A DNA stretch of 35,077 bases, from NCBI GenBank assembly GCA_945895265.1, contig CAMDEF010000044.1, positions 1-35,077 on the forward strand, read 5' to 3'. The first letter of the stretch is position 1; every line of letters begins with the position of its first letter. Under the pieces are notes generated by a model that was not told where the DNA came from, ran no database searches, and saw only the letters and a list, made by a program, of their open reading frames with translations. A program made the position numbers and the translations under genes. Below, one piece after another: positions 9,458-17,973 of the stretch. Source of the stretch: Bordetella parapertussis. GTDB lineage: Bacteria; Pseudomonadota; Gammaproteobacteria; Burkholderiales; Burkholderiaceae_B.

Positions 9458-9997
9458 TTAGTTGCGGAACGGGAAGCTAAAGGCTGTCAACAGCGCCTTG
9501 GCTTCTTCGTCTGTCTTAGCGGTGGTGGTGATGCTGATATTCATCCCACGCAACACGTCGATTTTGTCGTATTCGATTTCGGGGAAAATGATCTGCTCTT
9601 TCACCCCGATGTTGTAATTGCCACGACCGTCAAACGCACGTCCGGAAATTCCACGGAAGTCACGTACGCGTGGCAAGGCCACTGAAACGAGACGATCAAG
9701 AAATTCGTACATACGCTGTCCACGCAGAGTCACCATGCAACCGATTGGGTAATCTTCGCGGATTTTAAAAGCCGCGATTGCCTTTTTGGTTTTTGTGATC
9801 ACTGGCTTTTGGCCTGCAATTTTAGTCAAGTCAGACACAGCATGCTCGATCACTTTCTTGTCAGAAACAGCTTCTGACACACCCATGTTCAGGGTGATTT
9901 TGGTGATACGCGGCACTTGCATCGGGCTTTGGTATTTGAACTGTTCGCGCAAAGCTGGCGCGATCGTGTTCTGGTAGAGGTCGTGAAAACGAGCCAT
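9458..9997 (-). CDS. rplE: 50S ribosomal protein L5
   Basis: L5 binds 5S rRNA with L18 and contacts P-site tRNA from the central protuberance. The 179-residue protein starts [20 protein letters not shown] and shows [37 protein letters not shown] and [21 protein letters not shown] in separate blocks, with [17 protein letters not shown] close to the end. Length equals E. coli L5. It lies 12 bases after rplX in the spc operon. Confidence 0.99.
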   Translation of the reverse strand: MARFHDLYQNTIAPALREQFKYQSPMQVPRITKITLNMGVSEAVSDKKVIEHAVSDLTKIAGQKPVITKTKKAIAAFKIREDYPIGCMVTLRGQRMYEFLDRLVSVALPRVRDFRGISGRAFDGRGNYNIGVKEQIIFPEIEYDKIDVLRGMNISITTTAKTDEEAKALLTAFSFPFRN

Positions 9998-10009
9998 TTT
10001 GATCGCTCC

Positions 10010-10330
10010 TTATGCTTTCGCGCCAACGGGTTCGCCGCTGGAACGAAACACACGCACGTTGCGACCGTCGACTTCTTTAATCCCTACGCGATCACCTTTG
10101 CCGGTGGCGGGGTTAAACAGCGCAACGTTCGAAATATGAATAGGCATCGTCTTTTCGATGATGCCACCAGTCGTACCTTGCATTGGGTTAGGGCGCACAT
10201 GTTTTTTAACCATGTTGATACCCTCAACCAGCACATGATCGGCGTCAACGCGATCAATCACCGTGCCACGACGTTTTTTGTCGCGGCCAGTCAAGATGAC
10301 GACTTCGTCGCCTTTACGGATTTTGTTCAT
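10010..10330 (-). CDS. rplX: 50S ribosomal protein L24
   Basis: L24 is an assembly initiator for the large subunit and lies at the tunnel exit. The 106-residue product starts [22 protein letters not shown], a KOW motif, and contains [20 protein letters not shown] and [10 protein letters not shown]. Length and motifs match the family. It is the second gene of the spc operon, nine bases after rplN. Confidence 0.98.
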   Translation of the reverse strand: MNKIRKGDEVVILTGRDKKRRGTVIDRVDADHVLVEGINMVKKHVRPNPMQGTTGGIIEKTMPIHISNVALFNPATGKGDRVGIKEVDGRNVRVFRSSGEPVGAKA

Positions 10331-10339
10331 TTTGGCTCC

Positions 10340-10708
10340 TTACAGGACTTCGGGCGCCAGGGACACAATCTTCATGAACTTTTCACCGCGCAATTCGCGC
10401 GTGACTGGTCCGAAGATACGCGTGCCAATGGGCTCGAGTTTGGCGTTGAGCAGCACAGCAGCGTTGCCACCGAACTTAATCAGCGAGCCGTCTTTACGAC
10501 GAACGCCTTTAGCTGTGCGCACGACTACTGCGTTATAAATTTCGCCTTTTTTCACGCGGCCACGAGGGGCTGCGTCTTTTACGGTGACCTTGATAACATC
10601 ACCGATTGAGGCATAACGGCGCTTTGAGCCGCCGAGCACCTTGATGCACATGACTGACCGTGCGCCGGTGTTATCGGCCACGTCGAGCGTGGTCTGCATT
10701 TGGATCAT
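10340..10708 (-). CDS. rplN: 50S ribosomal protein L14
   Basis: L14 forms intersubunit bridges and binds the silencing factor RsfS. The 122-residue product starts [19 protein letters not shown] and has [19 protein letters not shown] and the C-terminal [17 protein letters not shown], the exact family length. Here it is the first gene of its transcript because the aldehyde dehydrogenase gene separates it from rpsQ. A good promoter lies about 220 bases upstream (10934-10962), giving a long untranslated leader. Confidence 0.99.
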   Translation of the reverse strand: MIQMQTTLDVADNTGARSVMCIKVLGGSKRRYASIGDVIKVTVKDAAPRGRVKKGEIYNAVVVRTAKGVRRKDGSLIKFGGNAAVLLNAKLEPIGTRIFGPVTRELRGEKFMKIVSLAPEVL

Positions 10709-10927
10709 GATTTTTCCTGTTCCAACTTAATCAACTTGCCCGCGAACCTGAGGTTGGCAATCAAATTAATCAGTTTTGGTCCCGTTAGGTGCCACAGGGC
10801 ACCCTAGGCTGAATCTGCTAATTAAAAATTTGTACTGGTATTGCTTTTTCGCTACGTTACTTATACTGGCTAGACATCGCTGCCTACATCCCTGCGCTGC
10901 ATGTTTTGAAGCATAAAGGTAGGAAAG
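10709..10927 (-). promoter_or_regulatory. Long leader of the rplN (spc) transcript
   Basis: From the predicted start at about 10927 the transcript has a leader of about 219 bases with no gene. One clear hairpin is GGTGCC/GGCACC around a four-base loop (plus 10790-10805 region), with no T run. A second AGTATAAG block on the minus strand near 10860 could be a weak extra -10 box but lacks a good -35. The same DNA must also hold the promoter of the divergent dehydrogenase gene, whose -10/-35 I could not assign with confidence. Confidence 0.5.
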
Positions 10928-10933
10928 TCGTCT

Positions 10934-10962
10934 AGTATATATCAGGTATTTTTTTTGTGCAA
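10934..10962 (-). promoter_or_regulatory. Promoter of the rplN (spc/alpha) operon
   Basis: On the minus strand -35 TTGCAC (10962-10957), a 17-base spacer containing eight A in a row, and -10 TATACT (10939-10934, five of six consensus bases) form a sigma-70 promoter. Four bases after the -10 comes GACTTTCC, the element shared with the rplC and rpsL promoters. It would place the transcript start near 10927 at CTTTCC. An A-tract spacer and near-consensus -10 fit a highly expressed operon. Confidence 0.75.
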
Positions 10963-11030
10963 GCCTAGTCAAGTTGTGTCATATTAACTATTTGTTCGTT
11001 TTTGAAAACTTTTGTTGTATTGGAACCCAT

Positions 11031-12458
11031 ATGTACCCAAAACTGTCGCTTTATATCAACGGTCAGTTCGTCTCAGAAGACGGTCGTACCATGCAAGATG
11101 TGATTAACCCAGCCACCCAAGAGGTGCTTGGTAAGCTGCCACACGCCTCGCAAGCTGACTTAGATGCTGCGTTACAGGCCGCTGAAAAGGCATTTGCGAC
11201 TTGGAAGAAGTCGTCACCGATGGATCGCTCAGCTATTTTGCGAAAAGTTGGGCAGCTCACTCGTGACCGCGCCAAAGACATTGCCCGCAACATGACCCTC
11301 GATCAGGGCAAGCCCCTAGCCGAAGCGCTAGGCGAGGTCGTTGGATGCGCCGATCATTGTGATTGGCACGCCGAAGAGTGCCGCCGTATCTATGGCCGAG
11401 TCGTGTTGCCACGCAGCCCTGACGTTCGGCAGCTGGTACTGAAAGAGCCGATTGGCGTCTGCGTAGCCTTTACGCCCTGGAACTTCCCATACAACCAGGC
11501 CATTCGCAAGATTTGCGCAGCAATTGGCGCCGGTTGCACCATTATTCTCAAAGGGCCAGAAGACTCGCCAAGCGCTGTCATGGCAATCGCACAGATGTTT
11601 CAAGATGCCGGCCTGCCACCCGGTGTGCTTAACCTCGTTTGGGGTGAGCCTGCGAAAGTATCTGACTACCTGATTCGGTCGCCTATTTCTCGCAAGGTGT
11701 CGTTCACCGGTTCAGTCCCAGTGGGTAAGCTTTTGGCGGGCTTGGCTGGCGCACACATGAAGCGCGCAACCATGGAGCTTGGCGGGCACTCTCCCGTTTT
11801 GGTGTTTGAAGATGCTGATATCGACCGCGCCGCAACCATGTTGGCGAAATTCAAGATTCGCAACGCGGGTCAAGTGTGCGTATCGCCCACGCGATTCTAT
11901 GTCCACAAAAAGGTTTACGACAATTTCTTGGCAAAGTTTACCGACGTACTGAAGTCGATCAAAGTCGGCAATGGGCTCGATGAAGGTGTAGAGATGGGCC
12001 CACTCGCCCATGAGCGTCGTGTCCCTGCTATTGCTCGTTTTGTCGAAGATGCACGTAAGCGTGGCGCACAAATTGTAATGGGTGGCGATGCCGTAGCAGG
12101 AAAGGGGTTTTTCTTTCCTCCTACAGTGATTACAGGCCTCAAGGACGATGCGCTTCTTATGAATGAAGAGCCCTTTGGCCCAATCGCACCGGTCGTGCCC
12201 TTTAGCGACATCGACGAGGTCATCACGCGTGCGAACAGCCTGCCCTTCGGTCTGTCATCGTATGTCTTTACCAACTCGCTGCAGACGGCAACCAAAGTAT
12301 CAAATTCGATTGAAGCCGGTATGGTGAACATCAATCACTTTGGTAGCGCCTTGCCCGAAACTCCCTTTGGTGGAATCAAGGATAGCGGCATCGGTAGTGA
12401 GGGCGGTACCGAAACGTTTGACGGTTACCTGGTCACAAAGTTTGTGACTCACGTTTAA
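11031..12458 (+). CDS. NAD(P)-dependent aldehyde dehydrogenase, succinate-semialdehyde dehydrogenase type
   Basis: This enzyme of the aldehyde dehydrogenase superfamily oxidises an aldehyde to the acid with NAD(P)+, probably in the cytoplasm. The 475-residue product has TPWNFPYNQ (N151), the cofactor lysine K174 in [17 protein letters not shown] (225-233), general-base E249 in MELGGHSP and catalytic C283 in NAGQVCVSP, so it appears active. The ending [11 protein letters not shown] then [14 protein letters not shown] resembles proteins annotated as NAD-dependent succinate-semialdehyde dehydrogenase; the substrate is not proven by sequence. The ATG at 11031 has GGAA nine bases upstream; an upstream TTG at 10974 is rejected because it adds 19 residues unlike the family. 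It is the only plus-strand gene, placed between rpsQ and rplN, with its own terminator at 12585-12620. Confidence 0.9.
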   Translation: MYPKLSLYINGQFVSEDGRTMQDVINPATQEVLGKLPHASQADLDAALQAAEKAFATWKKSSPMDRSAILRKVGQLTRDRAKDIARNMTLDQGKPLAEALGEVVGCADHCDWHAEECRRIYGRVVLPRSPDVRQLVLKEPIGVCVAFTPWNFPYNQAIRKICAAIGAGCTIILKGPEDSPSAVMAIAQMFQDAGLPPGVLNLVWGEPAKVSDYLIRSPISRKVSFTGSVPVGKLLAGLAGAHMKRATMELGGHSPVLVFEDADIDRAATMLAKFKIRNAGQVCVSPTRFYVHKKVYDNFLAKFTDVLKSIKVGNGLDEGVEMGPLAHERRVPAIARFVEDARKRGAQIVMGGDAVAGKGFFFPPTVITGLKDDALLMNEEPFGPIAPVVPFSDIDEVITRANSLPFGLSSYVFTNSLQTATKVSNSIEAGMVNINHFGSALPETPFGGIKDSGIGSEGGTETFDGYLVTKFVTHV

Positions 12459-12485
12459 CGGCTTCGCCGAGCACGATATGTACTC

Positions 12486-12537
12486 GGCCAACAGTGCGAA
12501 GTTCGCGCTGTTGGCTCGGGTGCTTGGTACTAGCACC
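12486..12537 (+). repeat. Two stem-loops downstream of the aldehyde dehydrogenase gene
   Basis: GCCAACAGTGCGAA (12487-12500) and TTCGCGCTGTTGGC (12502-12515) are complementary over 14 positions with one G-T wobble, almost a perfect palindrome. Next to it GGTGCT/AGCACC (12519-12537) form a second stem around seven bases. Neither has a T run. They lie between the stop codon and the bidirectional terminator and may be 3'-end stabilisers or protein-binding palindromes. Confidence 0.55.
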
Positions 12538-12584
12538 AGGTGTAAAACGTGTTCAATGGCTGTTGCAAAAAACAATGCAGAAAT

Positions 12585-12620
12585 AAAAAAGAGCAACGAT
12601 TTGATTCGTTGCTCTTTTTA
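12585..12620. terminator. Bidirectional Rho-independent terminator
   Basis: GAGCAACGA (12591-12599) and TCGTTGCTC (12606-12614) form a 9-bp stem with a six-base loop, flanked by an A run on one side and a T run on the other. The structure therefore works on both strands. It ends the plus-strand dehydrogenase transcript and the minus-strand rplC-rpsQ transcript, whose last stop is at 12648. Confidence 0.92.
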
Positions 12621-12647
12621 TTTGCCTAGCTAACCGCGAAATCAAAA

Positions 12648-12926
12648 TTAGATTACGCGTGCCGCTTCAATCAACTTTGTCGCAGTCCAAGACTTTGAAC
12701 GCGAAATTGGGCGGCCTTCAGCGATTTCAACTGTATCGCCTTCGTTGTACTGATTGGTTTCGTCATGCGCCTTGTATTTGGCAGAGCGCATGATGATCTT
12801 GCCAAGCACTGGGTGCTTAACACGACGCTCGACCATGACGACAATGGTTTTATCCATCTTATTGCTAACGACTTTACCAACGAGCGTACGCTGACGCTTT
12901 GGCTTAGCTGCTTGAGTGGTGGTCAT
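12648..12926 (-). CDS. rpsQ: 30S ribosomal protein S17
   Basis: S17 is an OB-fold protein that binds 16S rRNA early in small-subunit assembly. From ATG at 12926 it has 92 residues: [20 protein letters not shown], then [19 protein letters not shown] and [18 protein letters not shown], ending with [10 protein letters not shown] longer reading frame from 12965 overlaps rpmC and is rejected. The gene starts one base after the rpmC stop, with GGCGG in the end of rpmC as ribosome-binding site. It is the last gene before the bidirectional terminator, so the S10-type transcript ends here. Confidence 0.98.
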   Translation of the reverse strand: MTTTQAAKPKRQRTLVGKVVSNKMDKTIVVMVERRVKHPVLGKIIMRSAKYKAHDETNQYNEGDTVEIAEGRPISRSKSWTATKLIEAARVI

Positions 12927-12927
12927 A

Positions 12928-13119
12928 TTATTTTCCGCCCTTCTCAGACAACAACGTATGCACACGCGCGATATCGCGGCGAACCTTACGGAATTGACTG
13001 TGGTTGGTGAGCTGCTGAGTTGCCCGCTGCATACGCAGTCCGAACTGAGCCTTCAACAGGCTCTCGAGTTCTTGACCGAGTTCAGCAGCAGATTTAGCAC
13101 GAAGTTCGCTTGCTTTCAT
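12928..13119 (-). CDS. rpmC: 50S ribosomal protein L29
   Basis: L29 is a two-helix protein at the peptide tunnel exit, next to L23, close to where trigger factor and SRP dock. The 63-residue product starts [22 protein letters not shown] and ends [12 protein letters not shown]. Length and the [28 protein letters not shown] central helix fit the family. It lies between rplP and rpsQ as usual. Confidence 0.98.
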   Translation of the reverse strand: MKASELRAKSAAELGQELESLLKAQFGLRMQRATQQLTNHSQFRKVRRDIARVHTLLSEKGGK

Positions 13120-13137
13120 ATCGATTCCTTTTGACCC

Positions 13138-13554
13138 TTAGGCACCAATGTGCCGCGAGACGAAGGTGGTTGCAATAGGAAGCTTGGCGGCGGCAAGACG
13201 AAACGCCTCACGTGCCAACTCTTCACTAACGCCTTCCATTTCGTACAGCACTTTGCCGGGCTGAATTTCAGCAACCCAATACTCTGGATTACCTTTACCG
13301 TTACCCATCCGCACTTCTGCCGGTTTTTGTGAAATCGGCTTATCGGGGAAGATGCGAATCCAGATACGACCGCCACGCTTAATGTGACGGTTAATGGCAC
13401 GACGGGCTGATTCAATTTGACGAGCGGTTAGGCGACCACGACCGGTTGCTTTAAGACCAAACTCACCAAATGAAACCTGTGCACCGCGCGTAGCCAGGCC
13501 GGTATTACGGCCTTTCTGCTCTTTGCGATATTTCCTGCGCGCTGGTTGCAGCAT
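13138..13554 (-). CDS. rplP: 50S ribosomal protein L16
   Basis: L16 organises the A site and the aminoacyl-tRNA corridor of the large subunit. The 138-residue product starts [19 protein letters not shown], with [41 protein letters not shown] and [10 protein letters not shown] in order. The [18 protein letters not shown] segment near residue 77-94 is the family hallmark. It begins two bases after the rpsC stop. Confidence 0.99.
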   Translation of the reverse strand: MLQPARRKYRKEQKGRNTGLATRGAQVSFGEFGLKATGRGRLTARQIESARRAINRHIKRGGRIWIRIFPDKPISQKPAEVRMGNGKGNPEYWVAEIQPGKVLYEMEGVSEELAREAFRLAAAKLPIATTFVSRHIGA

Positions 13555-13556
13555 GC

Positions 13557-14357
13557 TTATTCTCCTTCTGGCGCAGGCGCGGCGTCAGCCTTGCGCGGCG
13601 CACGGCCACGACCTGCGGGACGAGCTGCGCCTGCTGGACGTGCACCTTCGGGCTTGTCAGCTCGGGGTGCGCGACGCGGACGACGCTCTTCTTCGCGGGG
13701 CGCTGCGGTTTCAACAGCAGTTTCGCCGTTGGCCAACATATCGCCTTTGTAAACCCAAACCTTAATGCCAATTACGCCATAGGTGGTGTGAGCTTCAGAG
13801 GTGCCATAATCGATGTTCGCACGCAAGGTATGAAGCGGCACGCGACCTTCGCGATACCATTCAGTCCGAGCAATTTCGATACCATTCAAGCGCCCAGCAC
13901 TCATGATCTTGATGCCTTGGGCACCCAGACGCATGGCATTTTGCATGGCGCGTTTCATGGCACGGCGAAACATAATCCGCTTTTCAAGCTGTTGCGAGAT
14001 TGAGTCTGCAATCAGTTGAGCATCGGTCTCTGGCTTGCGAATTTCTTCGATGTTGACGTGAACAGGCACGCCCATCAAACGTTGCAAATCAGACTTCAGG
14101 CCTTCGATATCCTCGCCGCGTTTGCCGATCACAACACCAGGACGAGCCGAGTAAATTGTGATGCGTGCATTTTTGGCTGGGCGCTCAATGACCACACGTC
14201 CAACAGAAGCAAGCTTCAGTTTCTTTTTCAAGTATTCGCGAACGCGGATATCAGAAGCAAGCATGCTACCGAAATCTTTACCGTCTGCGTACCACTTCGA
14301 GCCCCAATTACGTGTAACCGCAAGGCGGAACCCAATCGGGTGAATTTTCTGACCCAT
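13557..14357 (-). CDS. rpsC: 30S ribosomal protein S3 with long basic/proline tail
   Basis: S3 lies at the mRNA entry and has helicase-related basic residues. The 266-residue product starts [20 protein letters not shown], has a KH domain ([20 protein letters not shown] at about 67-86) and a C-terminal domain with [17 protein letters not shown] and [15 protein letters not shown] near 192-206. Compared with E. coli (233 residues) it carries about 56 low-complexity residues from 211 on, rich in Arg, Ala, Pro and Glu, coded by a locally GC-rich stretch (about 13560-13727). Such tails are seen in Burkholderiales S3. The rest is typical. Confidence 0.99.
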   Translation of the reverse strand: MGQKIHPIGFRLAVTRNWGSKWYADGKDFGSMLASDIRVREYLKKKLKLASVGRVVIERPAKNARITIYSARPGVVIGKRGEDIEGLKSDLQRLMGVPVHVNIEEIRKPETDAQLIADSISQQLEKRIMFRRAMKRAMQNAMRLGAQGIKIMSAGRLNGIEIARTEWYREGRVPLHTLRANIDYGTSEAHTTYGVIGIKVWVYKGDMLANGETAVETAAPREEERRPRRAPRADKPEGARPAGAARPAGRGRAPRKADAAPAPEGE

Positions 14358-14366
14358 CGTGACTCC

Positions 14367-14696
14367 TTAAGCTCCGACCTTCACAGTGATGTGACAAGTC
14401 TGCTTTTCAATCTGGTTACCGCGCCCTTTGGCTCGTGCGGAAAAGCGCTTCATCGACTCGGCCTTGTCCACAAAAATTGTGGTGACCTTGAGTTCGTCGA
14501 TATCTGCACCGTCGTTATGTTCGGCATTCGCGATGGCCGATTCAACGGCCTTCTTGAGGATGCCTGCGGCCTTCTTATTAGTGAAGGTCAGGATGTTTAA
14601 TGCCTGAGCAACAGACTTGCCACGGATCAGATCCGCAACCAATCTAGTTTTTTGCGCAGAGATATGCACCCCACGGATAATGGCTGAAGTTTCCAT
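14367..14696 (-). CDS. rplV: 50S ribosomal protein L22
   Basis: L22 lines the peptide tunnel with a beta-hairpin loop where macrolide-resistance changes occur. The 109-residue product starts [23 protein letters not shown], has [20 protein letters not shown] and the loop [21 protein letters not shown] in separate blocks, ending HITVKVGA. I see no insertion or deletion in the loop. It lies between rpsS (gap 3) and rpsC (gap 9). Confidence 0.99.
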   Translation of the reverse strand: METSAIIRGVHISAQKTRLVADLIRGKSVAQALNILTFTNKKAAGILKKAVESAIANAEHNDGADIDELKVTTIFVDKAESMKRFSARAKGRGNQIEKQTCHITVKVGA

Positions 14697-14699
14697 TTC

Positions 14700-14975
14700 T
14701 TACCTCTTGGCCTTTTTGTCTGCTGCGTGACCTTTGAACGTGCGGGTCAGCGCAAACTCGCCGAGTTTATGGCCGACCATGTTCTCGTTAACATAAACAG
14801 GAACGTGCTGGCGACCGTTATGAACCGCAATCGTAAGCCCAACAAACTCAGGCAAAATTGTGGAGCGGCGCGACCAGGTTTTGATCGGTTTTTTACCTTT
14901 TTCGGCAATAGCAACCTCGACCTTTTTGATCAAGTGTGCATCGACGAATGGGCCTTTCTTGACTGAACGTGACAT
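14700..14975 (-). CDS. rpsS: 30S ribosomal protein S19
   Basis: S19 pairs with S13 in the small-subunit head and contacts tRNA and 23S rRNA. The 91-residue product starts [20 protein letters not shown], has [24 protein letters not shown] in the core, and ends [20 protein letters not shown]. Length and motifs match. It starts 11 bases after the rplB stop and ends three bases before rplV. Confidence 0.99.
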   Translation of the reverse strand: MSRSVKKGPFVDAHLIKKVEVAIAEKGKKPIKTWSRRSTILPEFVGLTIAVHNGRQHVPVYVNENMVGHKLGEFALTRTFKGHAADKKAKR

Positions 14976-14986
14976 GATTCGCCCTC

Positions 14987-15814
14987 TTATTTACGCTTGC
15001 GGCGTTGGACGATCATATTGTCCGTCCGCTTGTTGCTACGGGTCTTGTAACCCTTAGCTGGGGTACCCCATGGACTGCGTGGCTCTCCGCCTTCGCCAGT
15101 ACGACCTTCACCACCACCGTGTGGATGATCAACTGGGTTCATGGCAACACCACGCACCGTAGGACGAATGCCGCGCCAACGAACAGCACCAGCTTTACCG
15201 ATTTGGCGCAAGCTGTGTTCTTCGTTTCCGACTTCGCCAATGGTGGCTCTACATTCGATATGAACTCGACGAACTTCACCTGAGCGCAGGCGAACCTGAG
15301 CGTAAGTGCCTTCGCGAGCCAACAGCACCGCCGACGCACCAGCTGAACGCGCCATCTGCGCGCCCTTGCCAGGTAACATTTCGATGCAGTGAATTGTTGT
15401 CCCCACTGGAATATTACGAATTGGCAGCGTGTTACCGGTACGAATTGGAGCTTCGATACCAGACACTAGCGTTGAGCCAACTTCAAGGCCGCGTGGGGCA
15501 ATGATGTAGCGACGCTCGCCATCTGCGTAACAGAGCAGGGCCAAATGAGCAGTACGGTTTGGGTCGTATTCAAGGCGTTCAACTTTGGCGGGGATCCCGT
15601 CTTTGTTGCGCTTGAAATCGACCAAACGATAGTGCTGCTTATGACCACCACCACGATGACGGATTGTGATGTGGCCGTTGTTATTACGACCAGAACCACG
15701 GATCTTCTTTTCGAGCAAAGACGCGACCGGTGCGCCTTTATGCAAGTTAGGTGTGACCACCTTGAGCATGCCACGACGACCGGGCGAGGTTGGCTTAGTT
15801 TTTAAGAGTGCCAT
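14987..15814 (-). CDS. rplB: 50S ribosomal protein L2
   Basis: L2 is needed for subunit association and peptidyl-transfer activity. The 275-residue product has the SH3-like core with [19 protein letters not shown] near 52-70 and the conserved C-terminal loop [20 protein letters not shown] near 220-240, including the histidine close to the peptidyl-transferase centre. It starts immediately after the rplW stop, and has the usual place in the S10 cluster. Confidence 0.99.
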   Translation of the reverse strand: MALLKTKPTSPGRRGMLKVVTPNLHKGAPVASLLEKKIRGSGRNNNGHITIRHRGGGHKQHYRLVDFKRNKDGIPAKVERLEYDPNRTAHLALLCYADGERRYIIAPRGLEVGSTLVSGIEAPIRTGNTLPIRNIPVGTTIHCIEMLPGKGAQMARSAGASAVLLAREGTYAQVRLRSGEVRRVHIECRATIGEVGNEEHSLRQIGKAGAVRWRGIRPTVRGVAMNPVDHPHGGGEGRTGEGGEPRSPWGTPAKGYKTRSNKRTDNMIVQRRKRK

Positions 15815-16111
15815 TTAGTTGACCTCCGCCAGGTTGATTTCTTGACCGTCTTTAAGCGAAACATACGCTTTGCGCTCATTGCGACGACGACCAACAAACC
15901 GACCAAATCGTTTTGCTTTACCTTTGCGATTCAAAACCTGAACAGCTTCAACTTCAACTTTGAAGAGCAGTTCAACGGCAGCTTTGATTTCAGGCTTGGT
16001 TGCATCTGCAATGACGCGAAAGGCAACTTGGTTGTTTTTCTCTGCAACGAAGGTGGCTTTTTCAGTCACGATCGGAGCCAAGATGATTTGCATTAGACGA
16101 TGATCGTTCAT
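15815..16111 (-). CDS. rplW: 50S ribosomal protein L23
   Basis: L23 lies at the tunnel exit and is the docking site for trigger factor and SRP. The 98-residue product starts [20 protein letters not shown] and contains [22 protein letters not shown] and [20 protein letters not shown]. Its start overlaps the rplD stop by four bases (ATGA), a typical sign of translational coupling. Confidence 0.98.
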   Translation of the reverse strand: MNDHRLMQIILAPIVTEKATFVAEKNNQVAFRVIADATKPEIKAAVELLFKVEVEAVQVLNRKGKAKRFGRFVGRRRNERKAYVSLKDGQEINLAEVN

Positions 16112-16731
16112 GCCAGCATCTCCTCGAGTTGAGCAATTGCCGTTTTGGTGATCACGATCTTTTTGTAGTGAATCAAAGACAAGGGATCAGTATTGCGTGG
16201 CTCAACCACGGCGACATGCGGCAAATTACGTGTGGCGAGGTATACGTTTTCATCAACTGAATCGGTGATGATTAACACTGACTCTGCTAAACCCATTAAC
16301 TTGAGCTTGTCAGCAGCAAGTTTGGTTTTAGGTGAATCAAGCGTAAATGAATCAACGATTGAGATACGATCTTCGCGTGCCAATTGTGAAAGAATTGAAC
16401 GCAAACCAGCGCGATACATTTTCTTGTTCACTTTTTGGCTGAAGTTTTCTTCAGGCGAATTTGGAAATATGCGACCACCCCCACGCCACAAAGGCGAGGA
16501 CGTCATACCTGCACGAGCGCGGCCGGTACCCTTTTGACGGAAAGGCTTTTTGGTTGAGTGGTGAACTTCGGCGCGAGTTTTTTGAGCGCGATTACCTGAA
16601 CGTGCGTTTGCTTGAAACGCAATCACGATCTGGTGAACCAACGCTTCGTTGAAATCTCGGCCAAATACTGTGTCAGGTGCAGCAAACGTTGCTGAAGACT
16701 GACCTTGATCGTTTAGGAGCTTGATATCCAT
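16108..16731 (-). CDS. rplD: 50S ribosomal protein L4
   Basis: L4 lines the peptide tunnel; in E. coli it also represses the S10 operon by acting on its leader. The 207-residue product has the extended loop with [19 protein letters not shown] and [21 protein letters not shown] (about 61-104), then the globular domain ending LEEMLA. The structured leader of this operon (17425-17554) is a natural candidate target for L4. The gene lies three bases after rplC. Confidence 0.99.
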   Translation of the reverse strand: MDIKLLNDQGQSSATFAAPDTVFGRDFNEALVHQIVIAFQANARSGNRAQKTRAEVHHSTKKPFRQKGTGRARAGMTSSPLWRGGGRIFPNSPEENFSQKVNKKMYRAGLRSILSQLAREDRISIVDSFTLDSPKTKLAADKLKLMGLAESVLIITDSVDENVYLATRNLPHVAVVEPRNTDPLSLIHYKKIVITKTAIAQLEEMLA

Positions 16732-16734
16732 CGA

Positions 16735-17424
16735 TTAGGCTCCTTTTTTGGCAGGGGCTTTGATGGCCGGACGCACGACGATATCGGCGCCTGCATAGCC
16801 AGGGACAGCGCCCTTAACCATCAACAGACCACGCTCAGCGTCTACACGGACAACATCAAGGTTTTGCACGGTGCGTGTGTCGTCACCAAGGTGACCAGAC
16901 ATGCGCTTACCGGGGAAAATACGACCAGGATCTTGAGCCTGACCAATCGAGCCGGGAACGCGGTGCGAACGGCTGTTACCGTGCGAGGCGCGTTGTGACT
17001 TGAAGTGGTGGCGCTTGATCGTGCCGGCGAAACCCTTACCAATTGTGGTACCAGTTACGTCGACTTGCTGACCAGCTTCGAACACGCTTTCGACAGCAAC
17101 TACGCTACCTGGCGTAAATTCGGCTGCGCGAGCAGGATCTAGACGGAATTCTTTGAGGATACTTCCGGCTTCTACACCAGCTTTGGCATAGTGACCGGTT
17201 TGTGACTTGGCTACTCTGGAGGCGCGGCGCGCACCATAAGCGACTTGAATGGCGGCGTAACCGTCAGACTCAAGCGACTTAACTTGGGTAACGCGATTGT
17301 TCGACACGTCGAGCACTGTTACAGGAATGGACTCGCCATCCTCAGTAAAAATACGCGTCATGCCGACCTTGCGGCCCACCAGACCAAGCCGATGTGCGGC
17401 AGGCGTGGTTGTCGATTTCGACAT
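16735..17424 (-). CDS. rplC: 50S ribosomal protein L3
   Basis: L3 is one of two assembly initiators of the large subunit and reaches to the peptidyl-transferase centre. The 229-residue product has an N-terminal extension ([11 protein letters not shown]) before [14 protein letters not shown], then [22 protein letters not shown] and [22 protein letters not shown], including the glutamine that PrmB methylates in E. coli. It is the first gene after a strong promoter and a hairpin-rich leader. GGAG lies six bases before ATG and is flanked by a small hairpin, so access to the start could be regulated. Confidence 0.98.
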   Translation of the reverse strand: MSKSTTTPAAHRLGLVGRKVGMTRIFTEDGESIPVTVLDVSNNRVTQVKSLESDGYAAIQVAYGARRASRVAKSQTGHYAKAGVEAGSILKEFRLDPARAAEFTPGSVVAVESVFEAGQQVDVTGTTIGKGFAGTIKRHHFKSQRASHGNSRSHRVPGSIGQAQDPGRIFPGKRMSGHLGDDTRTVQNLDVVRVDAERGLLMVKGAVPGYAGADIVVRPAIKAPAKKGA

Positions 17425-17554
17425 CGTTTTCTCCGGGGTTGGACCCCAAATCCCGACTACGATTGGTCGGGGCTGATAAAACCCGAGTATCTCGGGTGCT
17501 CATGTACTACTGGGCTTTAAATATCCCTTTTATATTGCCAAAAAAACAGGCAAG
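17425..17554 (-). promoter_or_regulatory. Structured leader of rplC with four hairpins, one terminator-like
   Basis: The predicted 130-base leader folds into successive stems: TTGCC/GGCAA at its 5' end (plus 17535-17553); ACCCGAG/CTCGGGT with a three-base loop (17481-17497) followed by TTTTATC, resembling an intrinsic terminator; CCCGAC/GTCGGG (17452-17471); and GGGGT/ACCCC (17435-17447), next to the ribosome-binding site. In E. coli L4 attenuates the S10 operon in a leader placed before rpsJ. Here a comparable leader lies after rpsJ, before rplC. Its function and ligand are inference. Confidence 0.6.
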
Positions 17555-17560
17555 TCTTGC

Positions 17561-17589
17561 ATTCTAGCTTTTTTTTTAAACCTCTGCAA
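17561..17589 (-). promoter_or_regulatory. Promoter of the rplC-rpsQ operon
   Basis: The minus strand has -35 TTGCAG (17589-17584), a 17-base spacer with nine A in a row, and -10 TAGAAT (17566-17561, five of six). Four bases downstream comes GACTTGCC, giving a predicted start near 17554. An inverted repeat CCTCTG/CAGAGG (17581-17586 and 17604-17609) overlaps the -35 and could be an operator or part of rpsJ 3'-end processing. Confidence 0.75.
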
Positions 17590-17618
17590 GCCATAAAGAC
17601 TGACAGAGGAAAATCAAT

Positions 17619-17632
17619 GGGCTTTTCAGCCC
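17619..17632 (-). promoter_or_regulatory. Small hairpin just after rpsJ, weak terminator candidate
   Basis: GGGCT/AGCCC around a GAAA loop lies directly after the rpsJ stop on the minus strand, followed by ATTGATTTTCC. The stem is short and the T run broken, so at most a weak terminator is expected; the str-rpsJ transcript may read into rplC. Confidence 0.35.
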
Positions 17633-17638
17633 GCTAAC

Positions 17639-17950
17639 TTATTGCAAAGCGATTTCAACATCGACGCCCGCTGGCAAGTCAAGGCGCATCAGCGCATCAA
17701 CGGTTTTGTCAGTTGGGTCAACAATGTCCATCAAGCGCTGATGTGTACGAATCTCAAACTGGTCGCGTGAGGTTTTGTTCACGTGTGGCGAACGCAATAC
17801 GTCAAAGCGACGAATGCGTGTTGGCAGAGGCACAGGGCCACGAACCACCGCGCCAGTGCGCTTGGCGGTATCAACAATCTCAGCGGCCGACTGATCAATG
17901 AGTTTGTAATCAAAGGCTTTCAGACGGATGCGGATTTTCTGATTTTTCAT
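17639..17950 (-). CDS. rpsJ: 30S ribosomal protein S10 (NusE)
   Basis: S10 is a small-subunit head protein that doubles as transcription antitermination factor NusE, binding NusB and the NusG C-terminal domain. The 103-residue product starts [20 protein letters not shown] and ends [22 protein letters not shown] and [17 protein letters not shown] are the family segments. I use the ATG at 17950; the longer frame from 17962 would use its own ribosome-binding site (GGAAATC) as coding sequence. It follows tufA by 54 bases and is separated from rplC by a new promoter, so it behaves as the tail of the str operon. Confidence 0.98.
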   Translation of the reverse strand: MKNQKIRIRLKAFDYKLIDQSAAEIVDTAKRTGAVVRGPVPLPTRIRRFDVLRSPHVNKTSRDQFEIRTHQRLMDIVDPTDKTVDALMRLDLPAGVDVEIALQ

Positions 17951-17973
17951 GATGATTTCCAAAGAGCGAATTA

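Noticed and set aside
9917..10609. 230-codon open frame on the plus strand opposite rplE, rplX and rplN
   Set aside because: It spans three genuine genes and their ribosome-binding sites on the other strand and has no recognisable domain; it is a shadow frame.
10974..11030. Longer aldehyde dehydrogenase starting at TTG 10974
   Set aside because: It adds 19 residues not found in the family, while ATG 11031 has a GGAA site and gives the usual start.
12648..12965. Longer rpsQ starting inside rpmC at 12965
   Set aside because: It would overlap rpmC by 38 bases and adds a cysteine-rich N-terminus unlike S17; ATG 12926 matches the family.
14016..14600. 194-codon open frame on the plus strand opposite rpsC and rplV
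   Set aside because: Shadow of two well-defined ribosomal genes, with no recognisable domain.
17342..17503. 53-codon reading frame starting in the rplC leader and overlapping rplC
   Set aside because: No ribosome-binding site before its ATG, no recognisable product, and its end lies inside rplC in another frame. It could only matter as a leader peptide, for which I see no evidence.
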